A stretch of 64,000 bases of DNA from Collinsella sp. Its GTDB lineage: Bacteria > Actinomycetota > Coriobacteriia > Coriobacteriales > Coriobacteriaceae. The stretch covers positions 1 through 64,000 of the forward strand of contig JAGZEK010000007.1 in NCBI GenBank assembly GCA_018368345.1. Direction: 5' to 3'. A model generated the notes under the pieces. The model was not told where the DNA came from. It was given only the letters and a program-made list of their open reading frames with translations, and ran no database searches. Of this stretch, positions 17,415-25,905 are shown piece by piece. The translations under genes and the position numbers were made by a program. Each line of letters opens with the position of its first letter. The first letter of the stretch is position 1.

Positions 17415-17981
17415 GTTTTAAGCAATTGCTTAATTTTCAGTAAGCAACAGGGTGCCAGAAATCTACCTGCGCGATAATCGCCTTTTGCGGCTACTTGCGC
17501 GTTTTGCACACGCTTGAGCCGATTTATTAACGCGATATGAATCTACATACGCGTAGCTGGTATGCAGCCGAGTACGGGCTGTATTTATCACGGCGATTAA
17601 CACAGATATAGCGACTGAAACGGACAAGCGTGTCGCTGTATTTATTCCAGCAGTTCGCTTGATCGGTGGACAAGTGGGCTGTTGCAACGAAACGCCAAGC
17701 AGGATGGGCTCTATACGAGGACGCCGCAGGGTAATGGCGGGGGAGTGCGGCGGGCGCTCTGAGAGCCGCTGTGTGACCCCATGTCTCCTTAACTCGATAA
17801 TTTGTGTTTCAAGCCACGAATCGGTCGAGCAATTGCCAAAAGAACGGCCCATGCAGGATTGCACGAGCCTTACATCAGATCAAATTTGAGCTAGAAGCAC
17901 CAAGCGGGGCAGACGCAACACCATCTCGTCGCGGCCTCGACGAGCGACATATCGCAGTCGAGGTAGACATCGAGGAAGTCG
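17415..17981. other. Gene-free stretch between tRNA-Pro and the immunity island
   Basis: About 570 bases with no convincing gene. Open frames here (for example about 130 codons on the minus strand) have no recognisable motif, no good RBS and biased composition. Base composition is mixed, AT-richer from 17415 to about 17660. No copy of the tRNA-Pro 3' end was seen at the far side of the island, so an attachment site is not supported. Confidence 0.5.
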
Positions 17982-19379
17982 TCAGATCCCGCACAGGGGG
18001 ACCGCGATGGTGGCCACCGCGCCGCCCGAGGGGCTGTTGGCGAGCGAGACGGAGCCCCCGTGGGCGCTCGCGGCCTCGGAGGCGACGTGGAGGCCGAGCC
18101 CGTAATGGCGGCCTCCGTCGCGCGAGGAGCGAGAGGAGTCGTCTGTGAAGAGGCGCTCGCAGCCGCGTTCGAGGGCGGCGGGAGAAAAGCCCGGTCCGTC
18201 ATCGGCGACCTCGATGACGAGGTATCCACCAGCGACGTCACAGGAGACCACCACGCGCGAGCGCGCGTGCTCGGCGGCGTTGGCCACGAGGTTCGCGGCG
18301 GCTCGCGCCAGGGTGGTTCGATCGAGTGGGGCCTCGGGCGCGCCCACGACAGCGGGGCCCGTGGCTGCGTCGAGCGTCACGCCTCGCGCCCGGGCGATCT
18401 GGGCGGCCTCGGCGAGGACCTGCTCGCAGAGCTCGGCCGGCCGCATGGGGTCCCTCTCCGCCCCGCCGGACCCGCGCGAGGCCTCGATGAGCAGGCGCAC
18501 GTAGCCGTCGAGCCTTTCGACACTGCCGGCTATGTCGCGCGCGGCGGCCGCGAGGTCGGCGTCTTTCTCGTCTTCCAGCTCCTCCGCCACGAAGTCGGCG
18601 TTGGCGCGCAGCACGGTGAGCGGCGTCTTGAGATCGTGGGCGAGCGACGCCACCTGCTCGCGCTGCCCCCGCTCCGCGGCCCAGCGGGCCTCGAGCGACT
18701 CGGCGAGGGAGGCCCGCATGGCGTCCATCGCGGCGAGGACGTCGTTCACCTCGCGCACGTTGGTGCTGCCGACCGCGAAGTCGAGCTCCCCCGCGCCGAC
18801 GCGCCCCGCCGCCTCCGCGAGCGGCGCCATCTTGCGCGAGATCACGCGGCTCGCGCGGCGCGCCACGAGCGCGAGCGCGAGCGCGCTTCCCGCCGCGGCG
18901 CCGACGAGCATGAGGTTCTGCGGGTTGGGAAGCAGGCCGGCGAGGTCGCGCGAGACCCACTGCGGCAGGTACTCGCTAACGAGCGCGCAGGCCCCGCCGC
19001 CCTTGAGCGGAAACGCGGCGTAGGTGAGGCCCGAACCCCCGCCCTCGATCTCCACTGTGCCCGGATCCGCAGCGAGTGCCGTACGGGCCATTTCCGTCGC
19101 GTCCTCGAGCCGCGTGCTCTCGAGGTCTGTCATCAGCACGTATCCGTCCTTATTCAGGATGAGGTAGCGGTACGCCGTCGGCACGTCCTGCTGTCCGCAG
19201 ACGCCGTCGCGTGCCAGGCCCTCCGCGACCTCGCGCGCATTGGCCGGCCCCCAGCTTGCCTCGTAGACGAAGCCCGCGCTGATCGCTGCGGAGAGTGCCA
19301 TGAACGAGGCGAGCCACGCCGTGGCGACCGCCGCGAACGCGTAGGCGAAGTAGCGCGCGATGACGAAGGAGAGCGGCAT
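17982..19379 (-). CDS. Two-component sensor histidine kinase
   Basis: A 465-residue membrane histidine kinase. An N-terminal helix (about residues 5-35), an extracytoplasmic sensor of about 110 residues and a second helix near 155-175 are followed by HAMP-like sequence, the H-box SLAHDLKTPLTVLRAN, N-box NLVANAAEHA and G-boxes DDGPGFS and HYGLGLHVAS. The ATG at 19379 is preferred; a GTG at 19418 would add 13 residues and overlap the regulator gene. It lies at the end of the transporter/regulator operon and probably senses the peptide exported or expelled by it. Composition is noticeably more GC-rich than flanking chromosomal genes. Confidence 0.92.
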   Translation of the reverse strand: MPLSFVIARYFAYAFAAVATAWLASFMALSAAISAGFVYEASWGPANAREVAEGLARDGVCGQQDVPTAYRYLILNKDGYVLMTDLESTRLEDATEMARTALAADPGTVEIEGGGSGLTYAAFPLKGGGACALVSEYLPQWVSRDLAGLLPNPQNLMLVGAAAGSALALALVARRASRVISRKMAPLAEAAGRVGAGELDFAVGSTNVREVNDVLAAMDAMRASLAESLEARWAAERGQREQVASLAHDLKTPLTVLRANADFVAEELEDEKDADLAAAARDIAGSVERLDGYVRLLIEASRGSGGAERDPMRPAELCEQVLAEAAQIARARGVTLDAATGPAVVGAPEAPLDRTTLARAAANLVANAAEHARSRVVVSCDVAGGYLVIEVADDGPGFSPAALERGCERLFTDDSSRSSRDGGRHYGLGLHVASEAASAHGGSVSLANSPSGGAVATIAVPLCGI

Positions 19380-19405
19380 GCCCCCGCGACCTCGCGCCCC
19401 GGTCC

Positions 19406-20068
19406 TTAGAGCTGCCACTTGTACCCCATCCCCCAGACGGTCGCGATCGGATTGGCGCCGGCCTCGGAGAGTTTCCTCCGGGCGCGGCTGACCTGCATGG
19501 ATATGGCCGCGTCGTCGGCGTCGCTCTCCCAGCCGAGCACCGCCTCGCGGATCTGCGCGCGGCTCATGACCTGCCCGGGGTGGCGGGCGAGGTACTCGCA
19601 GATGGCGTACTCGGTGGGCGTGAGCGGCACGGCCTCGCCGCCCACGGCGAGGCCGCGCGCCCCGAGGTCGATCCGCACCTCCCCGAAGGAGAGGGCGTGC
19701 GAGCGCGGCCGGCGCTCACGGCGTAGATGGGCCGCGACCTTGGCGCGCAGCTCCGCGGCCCCGAAGGGCTTGCGGACGTAGTCGTCGGCGCCCAGGCCGT
19801 AGCCGGCCACGGCGTCCTCCTCGGCCACGCGCGCGGTCAGGAAGATGATGGGCCCGTCGAAGTCCGGGCGGATCTGCCGCACGAGCTCGAAGCCGTCGAG
19901 CCCCGGCATCATGACGTCGCAGAGCACGAGGTCGAAGCGCGAGAGGTCCGTCCCCGGGACCGCCGTCGGGTCCGCTGCCTTGACGACCTCATGGCCGTCG
20001 CGGCCGAGGACGCGCGCGAGCGCGTCGAGAATCGCCCGCTCATCATCCACTGCCAGTATCCTCGCCAT
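19406..20068 (-). CDS. OmpR-family response regulator
   Basis: A 220-residue DNA-binding response regulator. The receiver domain has acidic residues DDE near residue 8, phospho-acceptor Asp in LVLCDVMMPGLDG, Thr in FLTAR and Lys in VRKPF; the C-terminal winged helix includes LTPTEYAICEYLARHPGQVMS. RBS AGGAGG 6 nt before the ATG. It pairs with the downstream kinase and likely controls the upstream ABC transporter, as LanRK- and BceRS-type systems do. Confidence 0.94.
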   Translation of the reverse strand: MARILAVDDERAILDALARVLGRDGHEVVKAADPTAVPGTDLSRFDLVLCDVMMPGLDGFELVRQIRPDFDGPIIFLTARVAEEDAVAGYGLGADDYVRKPFGAAELRAKVAAHLRRERRPRSHALSFGEVRIDLGARGLAVGGEAVPLTPTEYAICEYLARHPGQVMSRAQIREAVLGWESDADDAAISMQVSRARRKLSEAGANPIATVWGMGYKWQL

Positions 20069-20113
20069 GTTCGACCTCCTGAAACTCCCGTCGGCATTGT
20101 ACTTGCGCCGCGC

Positions 20114-20515
20114 TCAGCGGTCCAGAGCCCCGCGCGCAGCCGCGGGCGCCTCGGCCGCGTCGCACGCGCGGCAGCGCACGCCCGAGCCGTCGCGCGCCTC
20201 GATCTCGAGCCAGCCCTCGCCGTCCGACTCCCGCCCGAAGAAGATGAGCTGGAGCTCTCGGACATTGCCCCTGTCGTCCGCCGCGTCCACCAGGTAGACG
20301 TAGTTTGTCCCCGCCCCGGTGGCGTCGGCGTAGGAGCTCGCGTGGCTGCCGGGCTCGGGCGCGGGCGCCCACATGGCGATCTCAGGGTTGGGCAGCACGC
20401 GGTCTGCGATCGAGCGCAGCGCCGACCCCCAGCCGGCGTCGAGCAGGGCATTCCCGCCCAGAAGGAGCGCTGCGGAGAGGAGGGCGAGCATGGCGGCGAG
20501 CGGCCTCCTACGCAT
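20114..20515 (-). CDS. YxeA-like secreted or anchored small protein
   Basis: A 133-residue protein with an N-terminal signal or anchor (MRRRPLAAMLALLSAALLLGG, split here as residues 1-21) and a small beta-rich domain with VDAADDRGNVRELQLIFFGRES and GEGWLEIEARD. The pattern resembles YxeA/DUF1093 proteins that occur within lantibiotic-immunity operons; the match is by eye only. The start at 20515 overlaps the permease stop by 8 nt. Two Cys near the C-terminus (CRAC) may form a disulfide. Confidence 0.6.
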   Translation of the reverse strand: MRRRPLAAMLALLSAALLLGGNALLDAGWGSALRSIADRVLPNPEIAMWAPAPEPGSHASSYADATGAGTNYVYLVDAADDRGNVRELQLIFFGRESDGEGWLEIEARDGSGVRCRACDAAEAPAAARGALDR

Positions 20516-21323
20516 CTGCCCTCCCGTCCTCGAAGCGGCAGAACCAGGTGAGAAGGACGGCGTCGGCTGCCAGGGTGAGCACGAGGCCAGCGAGCGCAGT
20601 CGTGAGGAGTGGGCCCGCCGCGCGTACGGCGTCGATGAAGGCCTCAACCCCGAGCGACCCCAGGCGCGCGGGCCAGGCGAGCGGCACCCAGCTCAGGGGC
20701 GTCGCCAGGGCACCGGTGAGCTCGCCGGTCATGAGACCGTGCGCAAGTCCGCCCACCGAGAAGAACGCGAGGAGCATCCCCGCCGCGCCGGCGCCGATGA
20801 CGGCGTTGCGGCCGAGGCGCAGGGCCACGCCGAGCCCCAGCGCGTAGAGGGGCAGGCTGCCCAGCACGATGCCCGCCCAGGCGGCCGCAAGCGGAGCGGG
20901 CCCGAGCGGCAGGCGCCCGGCGACGGCGAGCACGGCCCCGAACACGCCGAGCGCCACGGCCAGCGCGCCCGCGCCGAGCGCCGCAAGGGCGAGCAGCTTC
21001 GCCGCGACGGCGCGCCCGCGCGAGGGGACCGCCATGAGGTTGGCGAGGCGCCCGGCAGCGCGCTCCTCGTCCACAGCGAGCCCGCAGACGATGGCGGACA
21101 TGAGCGGCATGAGAGCGCCGAGGAACTGGGCGTAGGCGTCCGCGCCCAGCGCCGGGTCCCATCGGGTTACGGAGAAGTACTCGCCGCAGGCAAGACCGGC
21201 TGCCAAGCCGCAGACGAGATGCACCGCCGTGAGCGGGGAGCGCGCCAGGCGCAGGGCCTCGGAGAGCAGGGCCCGCGGGAGAGTCATGCGCGGCATCGGA
21301 TCGGAGAGTCGTGTCATGGCCAT
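20508..21323 (-). CDS. Lantibiotic-immunity ABC transporter permease (MutG/LanG-like)
   Basis: A 271-residue ABC-2-type membrane protein with about six hydrophobic segments. The loop VDEERAAGRLANLMAVPSRGRAVAAK after the second segment is typical of LanE/LanG permeases. The ATG overlaps the stop of the preceding permease (TGATG), with GAGGAG just upstream. It forms half of the channel with the LanE-like permease. Confidence 0.85.
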   Translation of the reverse strand: MAMTRLSDPMPRMTLPRALLSEALRLARSPLTAVHLVCGLAAGLACGEYFSVTRWDPALGADAYAQFLGALMPLMSAIVCGLAVDEERAAGRLANLMAVPSRGRAVAAKLLALAALGAGALAVALGVFGAVLAVAGRLPLGPAPLAAAWAGIVLGSLPLYALGLGVALRLGRNAVIGAGAAGMLLAFFSVGGLAHGLMTGELTGALATPLSWVPLAWPARLGSLGVEAFIDAVRAAGPLLTTALAGLVLTLAADAVLLTWFCRFEDGRADA

Positions 21324-22093
21324 CACCTCTCCTCGGAGCGCGCGAACCAGGCCGCGCCCGCCGCCGTGAGCGCGGCGAACGCGAGCGCGCAGACCGCAAG
21401 GCCCGCCAGCGTGAGCATGCCGTCCGACGCGAGCGCCTCGCCGAGCGCCATGTCCGCCGCGAGTGGCTCGCCGCTCGGCAGCACGGGGATGAAGCTCGTG
21501 GGGATGACCATGTTCGCCGACGGCGGAAAGAGCTGCGGCAGCGGCACCAACGACCAGGCGAACCCACCTACGAGTTGCGCGGCGAGCGGGCAGAAGATGC
21601 CAGCGAGCATGCCGAGCCGCGCCGTGAGGAAGAGCCCTGCGGGGATCATCCACGCCGCGGTCACCGTGTTGACGAGCGCGCAGAGGAGCATCGTGAGCGT
21701 GCCCGCGGCCGTGAGGCCCTGCGAGGAGAACGCCGATCCCGCGAGGTAGATGCCGAAGACCACGAGGTTCGAGAGCGTGCAGAGCGCGAGGCACCAGAGC
21801 GCCTTGGCCCACCAGGCGCGCCCGAGCGGGAAGCCCAGGCCCAGAAGCCCCCGCATCCGCGTGCGAGCATCAGCCCGCGCGACGCACGCCACCACGAGCG
21901 ATTGACACACGGGCAGGAAGAGCGCGTACCAGTAGTTCCACGCGCTGAAGATCTGCACGCCCCGGTAGGGCATCGCGCCGAGCAGCGGCATCGGCAGCGC
22001 CATGAGCACGGCCAGGCGGACCGGTGCCGCGTGGCGCGACTTCAGGGCCTCGGCGCGCAGGGCCGCGAACAGGCCGCCTTTCTCGCCCGTCAT
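21323..22093 (-). CDS. Lantibiotic-immunity ABC transporter permease (MutE/EpiE-like)
   Basis: A 256-residue protein with about six membrane helices; LRAEALKSRHAAPVRLAVL at the N-terminus and the early YWYALFLPVCQSLVVACV segment resemble MutE/EpiE/BcrB-type permeases. It overlaps the ATPase gene by 4 nt (ATGA) and the next permease by one base. Likely moves peptide antibiotics from the membrane back to the outside. Confidence 0.85.
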   Translation of the reverse strand: MTGEKGGLFAALRAEALKSRHAAPVRLAVLMALPMPLLGAMPYRGVQIFSAWNYWYALFLPVCQSLVVACVARADARTRMRGLLGLGFPLGRAWWAKALWCLALCTLSNLVVFGIYLAGSAFSSQGLTAAGTLTMLLCALVNTVTAAWMIPAGLFLTARLGMLAGIFCPLAAQLVGGFAWSLVPLPQLFPPSANMVIPTSFIPVLPSGEPLAADMALGEALASDGMLTLAGLAVCALAFAALTAAGAAWFARSEER

Positions 22094-22818
22094 GCCGCCA
22101 CCTCCCCGCGTGCTCGTCGCCCTTCCCGGCAGAAGCTCATGAAGAGTTCCTCGAGGTCCTGCCCGGGCCGAAGCGCATCCTCGTAGGCGAGGTGCCCCTC
22201 GCAGATGATGCCGATGGTGTCCGCCATCTGCTGCACCTCGGAGAGGATGTGGCTCGAAACGATCACCGTCGTACCCGCCGCCGCGAAGCCGCGGATCTGG
22301 TCGCGCAGCTCCTCGATGCCGATGGGGTCGAGGCCGTTGGTGGGCTCGTCGAGCACGAGCAGGCGTGGCCGGGCGATCAGCGCCAGCGCGAGCCCCAGGC
22401 GCTGCCGCATGCCCATCGAGAAGCGCCCGGCGCGCTTCTTCCCGGTGTCCGCGAGGTCCACGGCGGCGAGCACCTCATCTATGCGGCTCTCGGGAAGGCC
22501 CAGCAGCGTGGTGCGCACGCGCAGGTTCTCGCGCGCGGTGAGGTTGGGGTAGAGCGGCGCCTCCTCGATGAGGCTGCCGATTGCGTAGAGGTCCTCGCGG
22601 CGCCAAGCGTGCCCGGCAAAGAGGATCTCCCCGGCCGTCGGCCGCAGCATCCCGCAGATCATCTTGAGCGTTGTCGACTTGCCGGCGCCGTTGGGACCGA
22701 GCAGCCCGTACACCTCGCCCTCGCGGATATGAAGGCTCACATCGGCCACGGCGTCCTGCGCCTGGTCGCCGCGGCCGAAGCGCTTGGTGAGCCCACGCGT
22801 CTCGAGCATGTAACCCAT
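22090..22818 (-). CDS. Lantibiotic-immunity ABC transporter ATPase (LanF/BcrA-like)
   Basis: A 242-residue ABC ATPase: Walker A GPNGAGKST, Q-loop region PTAGEILF, the LanF-type EEAPLYPNLT segment, signature SMGMRQRLGLALAL, Walker B LLVLDEPTNGLDP and switch His in VSSHILSE. It powers the two downstream permeases. First gene of a tightly overlapping minus-strand operon: ATPase, two permeases, YxeA-like protein, response regulator, kinase. No lanthipeptide precursor or LanM/LanBC gene is visible. Confidence 0.92.
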   Translation of the reverse strand: MGYMLETRGLTKRFGRGDQAQDAVADVSLHIREGEVYGLLGPNGAGKSTTLKMICGMLRPTAGEILFAGHAWRREDLYAIGSLIEEAPLYPNLTARENLRVRTTLLGLPESRIDEVLAAVDLADTGKKRAGRFSMGMRQRLGLALALIARPRLLVLDEPTNGLDPIGIEELRDQIRGFAAAGTTVIVSSHILSEVQQMADTIGIICEGHLAYEDALRPGQDLEELFMSFCREGRRARGEVAA

Positions 22819-22842
22819 GGGTTTATCCTTTCTCTTCCGGGA

Positions 22843-22869
22843 GCGCGGGCCGAGTCACCGTGCCCGCGC
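22843..22869 (-). promoter_or_regulatory. Leader hairpin upstream of the immunity operon
   Basis: GCGCGGGC (22843-22850) pairs perfectly with GCCCGCGC (22862-22869), an 8-bp stem just upstream of the ATPase RBS. It has no T-run, so it is not a terminator; it could affect translation or be an operator. A 10-bp palindrome AACGGCCGTT lies further upstream at 22924-22933. Confidence 0.4.
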
Positions 22870-23028
22870 GCCTTACCTTTCGGGTTCACCATCCATGGTG
22901 GGGCGCGTTTCTAACGAAGCCATAACGGCCGTTGAGTTCTTTTGGCGCCAACCCTTCTCGACCCGCACATCATGATTAATTTGCTTAAAGCAACAACTTT
23001 CCCGATCGATGTAATCACCGAATCAAAA

Positions 23029-23087
23029 CGTGTACATCACCCTCCAAAACCGACATTTTTCGGCATGTTTGGAGGCTGATGTACACG
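23029..23087. repeat. 59-nt near-perfect hairpin
   Basis: Three nested stems: 11 bp (23029-23039 with 23077-23087), then after a 1-nt C/C mismatch 8 bp (23041-23048 with 23068-23075), then CCGA/TCGG (23050-23053 with 23060-23063) with a CATTTT loop. It lies in the 396-nt gap between the divergent immunity operon and the phosphatidyltransferase gene. No T-run follows. It could be an operator, a structured RNA or a small mobile repeat. Confidence 0.75.
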
Positions 23088-23214
23088 AATGTGAAATCCA
23101 CCGCCGCCCAAAAGCGCCTTCCTCATGTCTGGACTCTCTATGCTTACGCTGGATAGACATCGCCGGAACGGGTATAGTAGCGATAGTTTTGTTGTTAACC
23201 AGCGGGGGAGTCCT

Positions 23215-23919
23215 GTGGGCATCAAAAAGAAGATCAAAAAGGAGCTTATCGGCACTTCCGATTACCCGTCGAATAAGATCTTTACGATCTCCAATTTCAT
23301 CACCTTTACGCGCCTGATCCTCACCCTGGTATTTCTGTACCTGTTTGTGACGGATAACAACCGCGTCATCGCCATCGTTATCTACGCCGTTGCCGCCTCT
23401 ACCGACTGGATGGACGGTCAGATCGCCCGCATGACCAAGACGGTCTCGTGGCTCGGCAAGGTCATGGATCCTATCTGCGACCGTGCGCTGCTGTTCACCG
23501 GCGTACTTGGGCTGGTGGTCCGCGGAGAGCTGCCCATCTGGGTCTGCGTGCTCATTATTGGCCGCGACATCTATCTGGGCATCGGCACGCTTATCGTGCG
23601 TCATTATCACCGTCGCCCCATCGATGTCGTCTTTCCCGGAAAGATTGCCACTGCACTGCTCATGACCGGCTTCTCGCTCATGCTGCTCGGGTTCCCCGTT
23701 ATTGACGGCCTGCATCTTTTACCTTCAACCCTTACGGCCTTCCCGGGCCTCAACGGAAGCTCAGTGCCCCTCGGCATCTTCTTTGTGTACGGCGGCGTGA
23801 TCTTCTCCATGCTCACGGCTGTCATCTATTCCATTAAGGGCGGAGTGGCCATTAAACAGGCTCTCGCGCATCCCGAGGACAAGGACATCGACTTTCTGAA
23901 CCCTGAAATCGAAGACTGA
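23215..23919 (+). CDS. CDP-alcohol phosphatidyltransferase (PgsA-like)
   Basis: A 234-residue membrane enzyme with the family motif DGX2ARX8GX3DX3D visible as DGQIAR...GKVMDPICD near residues 65-87 and about five membrane helices. It transfers a phosphatidyl group from CDP-diacylglycerol to an alcohol; the acceptor is uncertain because a canonical PgsA is encoded at 44146-44784. The GTG at 23215 is chosen for the GGGGGAG 4 nt upstream; TATAGT at 23173 may be its -10 element. The pgsA-like/FHA/MerR order recalls the mycobacterial pgsA2-garA-Rv1828 neighbourhood. Confidence 0.88.
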   Translation: MGIKKKIKKELIGTSDYPSNKIFTISNFITFTRLILTLVFLYLFVTDNNRVIAIVIYAVAASTDWMDGQIARMTKTVSWLGKVMDPICDRALLFTGVLGLVVRGELPIWVCVLIIGRDIYLGIGTLIVRHYHRRPIDVVFPGKIATALLMTGFSLMLLGFPVIDGLHLLPSTLTAFPGLNGSSVPLGIFFVYGGVIFSMLTAVIYSIKGGVAIKQALAHPEDKDIDFLNPEIED

Positions 23920-23985
23920 TTCGTTGGGGTATGATTACGTACGGTTCATTATTTGCGGCACGTCCGCGATAAGTTAGGGGTTGTC

Positions 23986-24420
23986 ATGGACAACATGGTT
24001 AACAATATGCCTCAGAATGATAAGACTGCTGACGCTACCTGCGTATTCCGCGTGCCTTCAAGCGACGTCACCGTTCCCGACCTCATGGCCAACGTGCGCA
24101 TCACCGCCTCCGTTCTGTCCATCGTCAAGGGTCCGCAGACTGGTGCCGCCTTTGAGCTCGAGGACGACGTGACCACCATCGGCCGCGATCCTGCGAACGG
24201 CATCTTCCTCAATGACATGACCGTATCGCGCAGCCACGCGCGCATTATCCGCGAGGGCCTCGGCGCTCGCATCGAGGACTTGGGCTCGCTCAATGGCACC
24301 TGGGTCGACGGTGCCATCGTCAATGCAGCCCCGCTGCACGACGGTTCTTCCGTCCAGATCGGTACGTTTACGCTCATCTACCACGAGAGCACGCCGGAGC
24401 GCATCGAAACCGGTGAGTAG
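23986..24420 (+). CDS. GarA/OdhI-like FHA-domain protein
   Basis: A 144-residue protein made of a short N-terminal tail and one FHA phosphothreonine-binding domain (IGRDPANGIFL, VSRSHARI, LGSLNGTWVDG, about residues 60-130). The tail contains ATCVFRVP, resembling the GarA phospho-switch motif ETTSVFR; the Thr aligned to the PknB site is kept while the preceding Thr is Ala. In mycobacteria and corynebacteria this protein controls 2-oxoglutarate metabolism by intramolecular pThr binding. The following MerR gene (3 nt gap) matches that synteny. The target here is inferred. Confidence 0.85.
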   Translation: MDNMVNNMPQNDKTADATCVFRVPSSDVTVPDLMANVRITASVLSIVKGPQTGAAFELEDDVTTIGRDPANGIFLNDMTVSRSHARIIREGLGARIEDLGSLNGTWVDGAIVNAAPLHDGSSVQIGTFTLIYHESTPERIETGE

Positions 24421-24423
24421 GGC

Positions 24424-25302
24424 ATGGCCGAACGCAACTATCTAAGTATCGGCCAAGTCGTCAACCTACTTCGAGGCGCATACCCCGATCTTTCGAACTC
24501 AAAAATTAGATTTCTAGAAGATGAGGGGCTCATTACCCCTCATCGTACGCCTAAGGGATACCGTCAGTACTCTAAGGAGGACGTTGATCGCCTGGAGGTC
24601 ATCCTGCATTTGCAGAAGACCCGCTACATGCCTCTCAACGTGATTAAGCAGCGCTTGGAAAACGCCACGGACCTGTCAACGCTCGCTTACGAGGTGGGCT
24701 TGCTGTCCGATGTTCCGCTCAAGACGGAGCCCAAGGAGACTAAGCAAAAGCTGCATCCCATTGAGACCATTCCCGATATGCTGGGCGTCGAGATTTCGTT
24801 TATCCGCTCGCTCGCCGAGAACGACCTCATTCGCATCATCAAGAGTCCGCAGAATCGTGAGCTCGTCGATGGTCGCGATTTTCCAATCATCCGCTACTGC
24901 TCCGAGCTGTCACGCTTCCATATCGAGCCCCGCAACCTGCGTCAGTACGTGTCTTCCGCCAACCGCGAGTCCTCGATGTTTGAGCAGGTGCTCGTGAGCA
25001 TGCTCGGAATGGATACCTCCGATGACGAGCGCGACGCCAAGCTCGAGCGTGCGTTTAAGAAGCTTCACGACCTGACCGAGGGTGTGCACACTGCGCTGCT
25101 CAAGAACCGCGTTTTTGAGTCGCTCAATGCCGTGGTCGAGGACGCCGACATCGATGCACTCGATGAGGAAATCACTCGCTCCGAGTCCACCAAAGCCAAA
25201 AACGAAGAGATAGCCACGCCGGCTTCGCACGAGGATTCTCTCGTAAAGCCGCTCAAGGTCGTCGCCCCTTCGCACTCCGGCACCGCCACGGCGGGCAAAT
25301 AA
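24424..25302 (+). CDS. MerR-family regulator (FtsR/Rv1828-like)
   Basis: A 292-residue regulator with an N-terminal MerR helix-turn-helix (YLSIGQVVNLL, SNSKIRFLEDEGLI, PKGYRQYSKEDVDRL) and a second winged-helix-like region near residues 110-165 (IPDMLGVEISFIRSLAEND), as in the actinobacterial FtsR family. No metal-binding Cys pattern. It follows the GarA-like FHA gene, as FtsR does in Corynebacterium. The C-terminal ~40 residues are low complexity. Targets are unknown here; cell-division genes are the precedent. Confidence 0.85.
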   Translation: MAERNYLSIGQVVNLLRGAYPDLSNSKIRFLEDEGLITPHRTPKGYRQYSKEDVDRLEVILHLQKTRYMPLNVIKQRLENATDLSTLAYEVGLLSDVPLKTEPKETKQKLHPIETIPDMLGVEISFIRSLAENDLIRIIKSPQNRELVDGRDFPIIRYCSELSRFHIEPRNLRQYVSSANRESSMFEQVLVSMLGMDTSDDERDAKLERAFKKLHDLTEGVHTALLKNRVFESLNAVVEDADIDALDEEITRSESTKAKNEEIATPASHEDSLVKPLKVVAPSHSGTATAGK

Positions 25303-25342
25303 CCGCTGCCGCTTATCCGGCAACCCATTGAAAGGTCATGCA

Positions 25343-25873
25343 ATGTACGACTTCGAATCTCAAATCGTCGACATCCCCGACTATCCCGAGCCCGGAGTCA
25401 TCTTTAAAGACATCACGCCGCTCTTTGGCAATCCCGAGGCGCTCAAAGCCATGACCGATACCCTCGCCGAGCACTTTGCCGGCATGGGAATCACCAAGGT
25501 CGTGGGTCCCGAGGCTCGCGGCTTTATGGTTGGCGTACCGGTGGCTGTAGCCCTTGGCGCCGGCTTTGTTCCCGCACGTAAACCGGGCAAGCTGCCGCGC
25601 GAGACCGTAAGCCAGAGCTACGAGCTCGAGTACGGCACCGATTCAATTGAGATCCATGCCGACGCTATCAGCTCTAAAGATACCGTGTTGATTCTGGACG
25701 ACTTGGTCGCGACGGGCGGAACCGTCGAGGCAACAGGTAAACTGGTGCGAGATATGGGCGCAAAGCTTATCGGTTACGGTTGTATACTTGAGCTTGCGTT
25801 TCTCAACCCGCGCGAGAAGCTCACGCCGTCTGATGACGATGTGGAGCTCTTTAGCCTGGTGACGGTAGACTAG
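25343..25873 (+). CDS. apt: Adenine phosphoribosyltransferase
   Basis: A 176-residue purine-salvage enzyme forming AMP from adenine and PRPP. FKDITPLFGNPEA near residue 22, GPEARGFMVGVP and the PRPP loop VLILDDLVATGGTVEAT are diagnostic. The start at 25343 is chosen for GAAAGG 7 nt upstream and the expected N-terminus. Length is normal. Confidence 0.96.
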   Translation: MYDFESQIVDIPDYPEPGVIFKDITPLFGNPEALKAMTDTLAEHFAGMGITKVVGPEARGFMVGVPVAVALGAGFVPARKPGKLPRETVSQSYELEYGTDSIEIHADAISSKDTVLILDDLVATGGTVEATGKLVRDMGAKLIGYGCILELAFLNPREKLTPSDDDVELFSLVTVD

Positions 25874-25905
25874 CCGTTACCCTTAGTTACTGGAAAGGAA
25901 GCTAC

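Noticed and set aside
17891..17950. A minus-strand 19-codon frame ending in a Cys-rich stretch (WCCVCPAWCF) just after the kinase gene, a possible bacteriocin precursor.
   Set aside because: No ribosome binding site, no leader region, too short, and few Ser/Thr for lanthionine formation; most likely chance translation of GC-rich sequence.
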